A stretch of 64,000 nucleotides of DNA from Mycolicibacterium cosmeticum (GTDB lineage: Bacteria > Actinomycetota > Actinomycetes > Mycobacteriales > Mycobacteriaceae), in the NCBI GenBank assembly GCA_016197365.1, contig JACPVS010000031.1, positions 1 to 64,000 of the forward strand, written 5' to 3'. The position numbers and the translations under genes are program-made. Positions 59,175 to 64,000 of this stretch are shown piece after piece. The notes below the pieces were generated by a model. The model was not told the origin of the DNA. It searched no databases and saw nothing but the letters and a program-made list of their open reading frames with translations. Numbering within the stretch: the first letter of the stretch is position 1; every line of letters starts with the position of its first letter.

Positions 59175-60379
59175 TCCGGGGCGAGCGAAGCGACGGGAGA
59201 AGGGCCCGCGGAGCGGCACTGCTGATCGGCCTGGCGCTCGTCCTGTCCGGGTGTGCCTCCAGCGGCCTGTCCAGCCTGCCGCTGCCCCGGCCCGGCGTCG
59301 GCTCGGGCGGCTACACACTGAACGTGATTTTCGCCAATGCCCTCAACCTGCCCGCCAACGCCAAGGTCAAGCTTGCCGGTGCCGATGTGGGGCAGATGGA
59401 GACGATGACCGCCCACAACTACACCGCGGTCACCACTCTGCGCATCATGGACGGGGTGGCCCTGCCCGTCGGCAGCACCGCCGAACTGCGCTCTGCCACA
59501 CCATTGGGCGACGTGTTCGTCGCGATCAAGCCGCCCGTCGACGCCGCCGCAGGCGCCCCGCTGCTGCACGACGGTGACACCATCGGCCTGGACTCCACCC
59601 GGGCCGCGGCCACCGTGGAGTCGGTGCTGAGCTCGGCGGCGATCCTGGTCAACGGTGGCGCGGTACGCAACTTCACCGGCCTCATCAACGGCTTCGGCAA
59701 GGCCACCGGCGACCAGGGACAGGCCTTCGGCCAGCTGATCGGCAAGACGAACAACCTGTTGGCTCGGCTCAATTCGCGGTCGGATCAGATTTCCGATGCG
59801 CTGACCGAGACCGCGAACGTGGCCAAGACGCTCGACGCCAAGAACCAAGAGCTGACCGACGTACTGTCGGCCGCCGCGCCCGCGACCGACACGCTGGCCG
59901 AACACACCACGGCCATCGCCGATCTCGTGCGCCAGCTCGGCGACACCTCCGAGCAACTACGGAAGTTCCCGTCGGTCGCGGGCACCGACACCAGCGGTCG
60001 CAGCGTCGTCAAGGACGCCAACACCGTCGCCGCAGCCTGGAACGATGTCGCCCTGGCGCCCGACGCCACACTCGCCGCGCTCAACAGGCTGATGCCGCCG
60101 CTGGTGAAAGCCACCTCCAGCAGCGCGATGTCGGTGCGGGTGAGCATCGACCGGTTGGTGCTGGGATCGATCCCCGATATCGGCTTCGGCGGCGACGTCG
60201 GCCTGCACGGCCCGAAGTGGAACAACTTCCAGCAGATCATCGGATCGCTGAAGTACACGTTGTGGCGGCTGCAGGAGCGCGTCGTCGGACAGGGCCCAGG
60301 TGTGCCCCCTGTGCCGGTGGTGCCGGACCCCGTCCGGCCCGGCGAACTGATCCCCGCGACCCCGGAGCCACCCCGATGA
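59171..60379 (+). CDS. mce3E: MceE family lipoprotein (LprM-like)
   Basis: 402 aa. Signal peptide with lipobox LVLSGCASS (Cys near residue 28), the only lipoprotein in the operon, as is standard for MceE. MCE domain: VIFANALNLPANAKVKLAGA, DVGQMETMTAHNY, GSTAELRSATPLGDVFVAI. The C-terminal part is helical with a short Pro-rich end (PPVPVVPDPVRPGEL). Overlaps neighbours by ATGA on both sides. Confidence 0.9.
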   Translation: MIRGERSDGRRARGAALLIGLALVLSGCASSGLSSLPLPRPGVGSGGYTLNVIFANALNLPANAKVKLAGADVGQMETMTAHNYTAVTTLRIMDGVALPVGSTAELRSATPLGDVFVAIKPPVDAAAGAPLLHDGDTIGLDSTRAAATVESVLSSAAILVNGGAVRNFTGLINGFGKATGDQGQAFGQLIGKTNNLLARLNSRSDQISDALTETANVAKTLDAKNQELTDVLSAAAPATDTLAEHTTAIADLVRQLGDTSEQLRKFPSVAGTDTSGRSVVKDANTVAAAWNDVALAPDATLAALNRLMPPLVKATSSSAMSVRVSIDRLVLGSIPDIGFGGDVGLHGPKWNNFQQIIGSLKYTLWRLQERVVGQGPGVPPVPVVPDPVRPGELIPATPEPPR

Positions 60380-61626
60380 TCGGCCGGCTGGCCGACGGCG
60401 CCGTGGGGATGGTGCGCGCCGCGCATCGGCGGCGTACCTGGCTGTCCGCGGGCGCTCTCGTCCTCACCCTCGTGATCGCCACGGCTTACCTGTTCTTCGG
60501 TGCGCTGCGGGTGAATCCGCTCGCATCGAGCTACCGGGTGACCATCGAGCTCCCCGAATCCGGTGGCCTGCTGGCCGACCAGAACGTCACCTTGCACGGC
60601 GTCCCAATCGGCCGGGTCGAGGCGTTGCGGCTGGCGCCGCACGGCGTCGACGCCGAAGTCAGCCTGCAGTCCGACATCAAGATCCCCGCTTCGGCGGCGG
60701 TCCGGGTGTCCGGTCTGTCCGCAGCGGGTGAGCAGTACGTCGATTTCGACGGCGGCGCCGATGCGGGGCCCTACCTGGCGAACGGCAGTGTGGTGAAACT
60801 CGGCACGGCCACCGTGCCCGTCACCCTGGCCGAGCTGCTCGCCAACGCCGATGGTGCTCTCGCACAGGTGGATACGGCCAAGCTGGACCTGATCAAGAAG
60901 GAGCTCAGCCTCAGCACCGAAGGGCCACGCAAGCTGGCCGACATCATCGACGGCGGCACCTTCCTGCTTTCGACACTGGACTCGGTGCTGCCGGAGACCA
61001 CCAGCCTGCTCAAGACCAGTCGTGTGGTGATGAACCTGTTCAACGACAAGAACGCCGGAATCCGCGCCGCCAGCACCAATCTGAACGCCACCTTCGTCGG
61101 CATCGACAAGATGCGCGACGGCTTCCGCAGGCTCACCAATCAGACGCCCGGCGCGCTGCATTCGATCGACAACCTGTTCACCGACAACTCAGACACGATG
61201 GTCACTCTGCTGGGGAGCCTGGCCAGCACCTCGCAACTGCTGTACCTGCGGACCCCGGCGGTGAACGCGCTGTTCCCGACGTATCGGACCTCGGCGCTCG
61301 ACGCGCTCGGCAGCATCATGCACGACCACGGCATCTGGGCCACCGGCGATGCCTACCCGCGCTACGCCTGTGAGTACGGAACACCGCGCCGCCCACCGTC
61401 TTCGGCCGACTACCCGGAGCCGTACATGTACACCTATTGCGCCGACGACGACCCGGCCGTGCTGATCCGTGGCGCCAAGAACGCGCCGCGCCCGGCCGGG
61501 GACGACACCGCCGGACCCCCACCGGGGGCCGATCTCGGCCGCACCACCGATCCGACCCCGCAGGGACGGTTCAGCATCCCCACCCCGTACGGCGGCCCGG
61601 TGCTGCCGATCGAACCACCGCGTTAG
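60376..61626 (+). CDS. mce3F: MceF family protein
   Basis: 416 aa. Anchor LSAGALVLTLVIATAYLFFG, MCE domain (YRVTIELPESGGLLADQNVT, LHGVPIGRVEALRLAPHGVD), SGLSAAGEQYVDFDGG, then helices. C-terminal Cys residues in RYACEYG and YTYCADDD followed by a Pro-rich tail. Closes the six-gene mceA-F series. 25 bases separate it from the Mce-associated gene. Confidence 0.88.
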   Translation: MIGRLADGAVGMVRAAHRRRTWLSAGALVLTLVIATAYLFFGALRVNPLASSYRVTIELPESGGLLADQNVTLHGVPIGRVEALRLAPHGVDAEVSLQSDIKIPASAAVRVSGLSAAGEQYVDFDGGADAGPYLANGSVVKLGTATVPVTLAELLANADGALAQVDTAKLDLIKKELSLSTEGPRKLADIIDGGTFLLSTLDSVLPETTSLLKTSRVVMNLFNDKNAGIRAASTNLNATFVGIDKMRDGFRRLTNQTPGALHSIDNLFTDNSDTMVTLLGSLASTSQLLYLRTPAVNALFPTYRTSALDALGSIMHDHGIWATGDAYPRYACEYGTPRRPPSSADYPEPYMYTYCADDDPAVLIRGAKNAPRPAGDDTAGPPPGADLGRTTDPTPQGRFSIPTPYGGPVLPIEPPR

Positions 61627-61651
61627 CACGCACGACAGGAGGAATGCCATC

Positions 61652-62272
61652 ATGGCCACCGTCACCGAGAAGACGACCGAGAAGACCACCGAGCACGACG
61701 AGGACGTCACCGACGAAGACCTCACGCCCGACGCCACCGAGCCCGAGGACACCGCCGAGCCCGAGGACACCACCGAGGAGACGCCGAAACCCGGCAGGTC
61801 GCGGCGCATCCTGGCAGCGGCGCTCGCGCTGATCTACCTCGTGACGCTCGGCGGCTGCGGTTTCCTGGGCTGGCAGCTGTGGCAGCAACATCAGGTGGCG
61901 CGCGCCGGCGACGACGCCCGCCAGGCCGCCGTCACCTACGCCCAGATCCTCACCAGCATCGACTCCGGCAAGGTCGACGAGAACTTCGCTCAGGTGCTCG
62001 ACGGCGCCACCGGTGAGTTCAAGGACATGTACTCCCAGTCCAGCGTGCAACTGCGCCAGCTGCTGATCGACAACAAGGCGGCCGCGCACGGGATCGTCAC
62101 CGAGTCCGCCGTCCAGTCCGCCACCAAGGACAAGGTGGTGGTGCTGCTGTTCGTCGACCAGTCGGTGCAGAACACCAACGTGCCCGATCCGCGGATCGAC
62201 CGCAGCCGGGTGAAGATGACCATGGAGTACGTCGACGGCCGCTGGCGCGCGGCCAAGGTCGAACTGCCGTAA
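61652..62272 (+). CDS. Mce-associated membrane protein (Mam)
   Basis: 206 aa. An acidic Glu/Thr/Asp-rich cytosolic segment with repeated TEPEDT units (residues 1-48), one membrane helix (LAAALALIYLVTLGGCGFLG), and a periplasmic NTF2-like domain (FAQVLDGATGEFKDMYSQSS, VEYVDGRWRAAKVELP-like end). This is the usual form of Mce-associated proteins such as Rv1972/Rv1973, thought to stabilise the Mce complex. AGGAGG is 9 bases before ATG 61652. Confidence 0.85.
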   Translation: MATVTEKTTEKTTEHDEDVTDEDLTPDATEPEDTAEPEDTTEETPKPGRSRRILAAALALIYLVTLGGCGFLGWQLWQQHQVARAGDDARQAAVTYAQILTSIDSGKVDENFAQVLDGATGEFKDMYSQSSVQLRQLLIDNKAAAHGIVTESAVQSATKDKVVVLLFVDQSVQNTNVPDPRIDRSRVKMTMEYVDGRWRAAKVELP

Positions 62273-62276
62273 CACC

Positions 62277-63059
62277 ATGCGTATCAAGAGCATTCTGATG
62301 GCCGGGGCAACCCTTGCGCTGCTGGCAGCTCCGCCGGCGTCCGCATCGGCGGTATCCCTGTGCGGCGACCTCGGTGGGCAGTGGGACGGGCAGTACTGCC
62401 ACACCACCGTCACCTCCGAACGCCAGGCGGTGCGCGACATCACGCTGGCCGTCCCGGGTGATCTGGTCGACCATCCCGCCGCCGGACCGGTACTGCGGGA
62501 CTACCTGCGCACGCTGATGGACAACTGGCGCTCGGTCGGGACGAAGATGGTCGCCGACAGCTACGGCGAAGAGAACTTCCAGACCTTCCAGCACGGGAAT
62601 CTGCTTTCGGTGGTCTTTCACGAGACCTATCACGCCGACGGACCCGACTTCAACAACGCGTACCGGACGTTCACGTTCGACATGGCCGGCCGCCGCCAGG
62701 TGCGCCTGGCCGATCTGATGCGCCCCGGGGTCGATCCGCTGACCGCCATCCCGCCGCTGGCGCAGCCCTTCCTGAGCACCGCACTCGATGCCGCCGCCCC
62801 GCCACACGATCCGGGCACCTACCCCTTCGTCCCGGACCGGTGGACCCCGGACAAGGTGTACTCGGGTGCATACCGGGCGTGGGCCCTGACTCCGGACGAG
62901 CTGATCCTGTACCTGCCGGACTACCCGGTGGGCCATGACGTTCCGCTGGACTTCACGCCGGGCAGGATGCAGTGGTCGATGGACGGTGGCACCGTGACCG
63001 TCCACGTTCCGCTGACCGCGCTGGCCCCGGTTCTGCGCCCTGGCCTGGGCGGGGTCTGA
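62277..63059 (+). CDS. Secreted MPT64/RsiV-like (DUF3298-type) protein
   Basis: 260 aa with signal peptide (ILMAGATLALLAAPPASASA). The mature part has two Cys near the N terminus (SLCGDLGG, GQYCHTT), a central FNNAYRTFTFDMAGRRQVRL and C-terminal ELILYLPDYPVGHDVPLDFT, then TVHVPLTALAPVLRP. This arrangement resembles MPT64 and the RsiV family. Four bases after the Mce-associated gene, so in the same transcript. Role in mce transport is unknown. Confidence 0.68.
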   Translation: MRIKSILMAGATLALLAAPPASASAVSLCGDLGGQWDGQYCHTTVTSERQAVRDITLAVPGDLVDHPAAGPVLRDYLRTLMDNWRSVGTKMVADSYGEENFQTFQHGNLLSVVFHETYHADGPDFNNAYRTFTFDMAGRRQVRLADLMRPGVDPLTAIPPLAQPFLSTALDAAAPPHDPGTYPFVPDRWTPDKVYSGAYRAWALTPDELILYLPDYPVGHDVPLDFTPGRMQWSMDGGTVTVHVPLTALAPVLRPGLGGV

Positions 63060-63082
63060 GCCGGCACGGAAGAGCAATTACT

Positions 63083-63139
63083 GTCAGTTCGTTGTCAGAA
63101 CGGGGACGCATGAGCGTGCGTCACTTCTGACGGACTGAC
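63083..63139 (+). promoter_or_regulatory. Nested hairpin between the mce operon and the VOC gene
   Basis: Outer arms GTCAGTTCGTTGTCAGAA and TTCTGACGGACTGAC pair (with a small bulge), and an inner GACGCA/TGCGTC pair sits inside. It could terminate the mce transcript or act as a leader element for the gene at 63151, which begins 12 bases later. No T run follows. Confidence 0.4.
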
Positions 63140-63150
63140 GGGGGACGGTC

Positions 63151-63528
63151 GTGAGTATTCGGTTGGGCGCGGTGGCGGTGGATTGCCCGGACCCGGCAGC
63201 GCTCGGGGACTTCTATCGCGAGGTGCTGAACGCGAAAGTGCTGTTGTCCACCCCGGACCTGGTGGCGCTGGAAGGTCCGGGGATCTTGTTGAGCTTCGAA
63301 CGCATCGAGGATCATCAGCCGCCCACCTGGCCCGGCGGTCCGGTGCCCAAACAGCTGCACCTGGATCTGGCGGTCGACAACCTCGACCTTGAGGAGGGCC
63401 GGATCCTGGCGCTGGGGGCGACGAAGGCGCAGGTGCAGCCGAATCCGGACAAGTGGCGGGTGCTGATCGACCCGGCGGGCCATCCGTTCTGCATCACGGT
63501 GCTGTTCCGGGCACCGTCCTCGCCGTAG
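63151..63528 (+). CDS. VOC (glyoxalase-like) family protein
   Basis: 125 aa, GTG start. Single vicinal-oxygen-chelate fold: IRLGAVAVDCPDPAALGDFY, GPGILLSFERIED, KQLHLDLAVDN with a metal-type His, and VLIDPAGHPFCITVLF. This form is the Glyoxalase_6-type common in actinobacteria. Function is unknown. It precedes the YCII gene by 73 bases on the same strand. Confidence 0.83.
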   Translation: MSIRLGAVAVDCPDPAALGDFYREVLNAKVLLSTPDLVALEGPGILLSFERIEDHQPPTWPGGPVPKQLHLDLAVDNLDLEEGRILALGATKAQVQPNPDKWRVLIDPAGHPFCITVLFRAPSSP

Positions 63529-63601
63529 ATGTCGAGAATCGCGCGGCGGCTCCGTCCCCGTGGTGAGTGACCGCTAGGGTCGCGAACAGGAGGAGAAACG
63601 C

Positions 63602-64000
63602 ATGGCGAAGTATCTGCTGCTCAAGCATTACCGGGGGGCGCCGGCATCGGTGAACGACGTGCCGATGGACCGGTGGACACCCGCCGAGGTCGAGGCCCAC
63701 ATCGCCTATATGAACGGTTTCGCCGCGCAACTGCAGGGCACCGGCGAATACGTCGACAGCCAGGCGCTGGCCCCGGGCGGCACCTGGGTCCGCTCCGGCG
63801 GACAGGGCGAAGCACCGGTGACCGACGGGCCCTTCGCCGAGACCAAGGATCTCATCGCCGGCTGGATGGTCATCGACGTCGACAGCTACGAGCGGGCGCT
63901 CGAGCTGGCGGCGGAGTTGTCGGCCGCGCCGGGTGCCGGTGGCAAGCCGATCCATGAATGGCTGGAGTTGCGGCCGTTCCTGAATCACGCGCCCTGCGCC
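63602..64000 (+). CDS. YCII/DGPF-domain protein, truncated by window edge
   Basis: 133 codons visible from ATG 63602 with no stop. Family features: MAKYLLLKHYRGAP, MNGFAAQLQGTGEYVDSQAL and the diagnostic VTDGPFAETKDLIAGWMVID. DGPF-type YCII proteins are often encoded next to ECF sigma factor genes; that neighbour, if any, is outside the window. GAGGAG lies about 10 bases upstream. The gene is probably almost complete. Confidence 0.85.
   Translation, partial: MAKYLLLKHYRGAPASVNDVPMDRWTPAEVEAHIAYMNGFAAQLQGTGEYVDSQALAPGGTWVRSGGQGEAPVTDGPFAETKDLIAGWMVIDVDSYERALELAAELSAAPGAGGKPIHEWLELRPFLNHAPCA

Overview
The window is high-GC actinobacterial DNA and almost certainly comes from a fast-growing, pigmented mycobacterium (Mycolicibacterium-like). 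Evidence: a complete yrbEAB-mceABCDEF operon next to an Mce3R-like tandem TetR regulator, a FAAL/PKS/GAP lipid locus, a DesA3-type desaturase with its ferredoxin-type reductase, several F420-type LLM oxidoreductases, and a carotenoid cluster with the heterodimeric cyclase CrtYc/CrtYd and the aromatising enzyme CrtU. I see no tRNA, rRNA, insertion sequence, CRISPR array or phage gene.

Layout. 0-1 kb: the 5' part of a DUF222 (13E12 repeat family) gene running off the left edge, and a small secreted protein. 1-11.3 kb: a lipid locus with a reducing type I PKS whose KS, DH and KR active sites are eroded although the frame is open, divergent from a fatty acyl-AMP ligase, a GAP/Sap-type membrane protein, and the reductase/desaturase pair. 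11.3-15.2 kb: NIPSNAP protein, secreted protein, GH6 glycoside hydrolase, ABC-F ATPase. 15.2-26.2 kb: two divergent operons around a TetR gene. The minus-strand one (thiolase, enoyl-CoA hydratase, ACAD10/11-like acyl-CoA dehydrogenase, SDR, APH-like kinase, LLM enzyme) looks like a beta-oxidation-type catabolic set. The plus-strand one (TetR, LLM enzyme, sulfotransferase-fold protein, TIM-barrel isomerase, DUF1214 protein) accompanies it.

26.5-34 kb: the carotenoid operon crtE-crtI-crtB-crtYc-crtYd-crtU-Rieske, every junction overlapping by 1 or 4 bases, with idi upstream on the same strand. The expected product is isorenieratene or a related aromatic carotenoid. 34-41.5 kb: CsbD-type and coiled-coil stress-like proteins, an EXPERA-like membrane protein, a second CrtI-like oxidoreductase with an SDR, a 14-TM MFS exporter with a C-terminal extension, and a small unknown protein. 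41.7-50.1 kb: a molybdopterin oxidoreductase, two paralogous 55-aa secreted peptides in duplicated cassettes, GNAT, PfpI, phospholipase D-like, Tat-exported MBL-fold, amidohydrolase and LLM genes.

50.1-63.1 kb: an mce3-like lipid import locus. It has a tandem TetR (Mce3R-like) divergent from an MpaB/DUF2236 oxygenase, two YrbE permeases, MceA-F, an Mce-associated membrane protein and an MPT64/RsiV-like secreted protein. The right edge has a VOC protein and a truncated YCII/DGPF-domain gene.

Main leads: the in-frame-eroded PKS; a 24-bp perfect palindrome at 41693 with a 20/24 copy at 35489; the duplicated secreted-peptide cassettes; the APH-kinase plus ACAD10/11-like gene pair, which suggests 4-hydroxyacyl-CoA catabolism; and a perfect CRP-type site between mce3R and mpaB.
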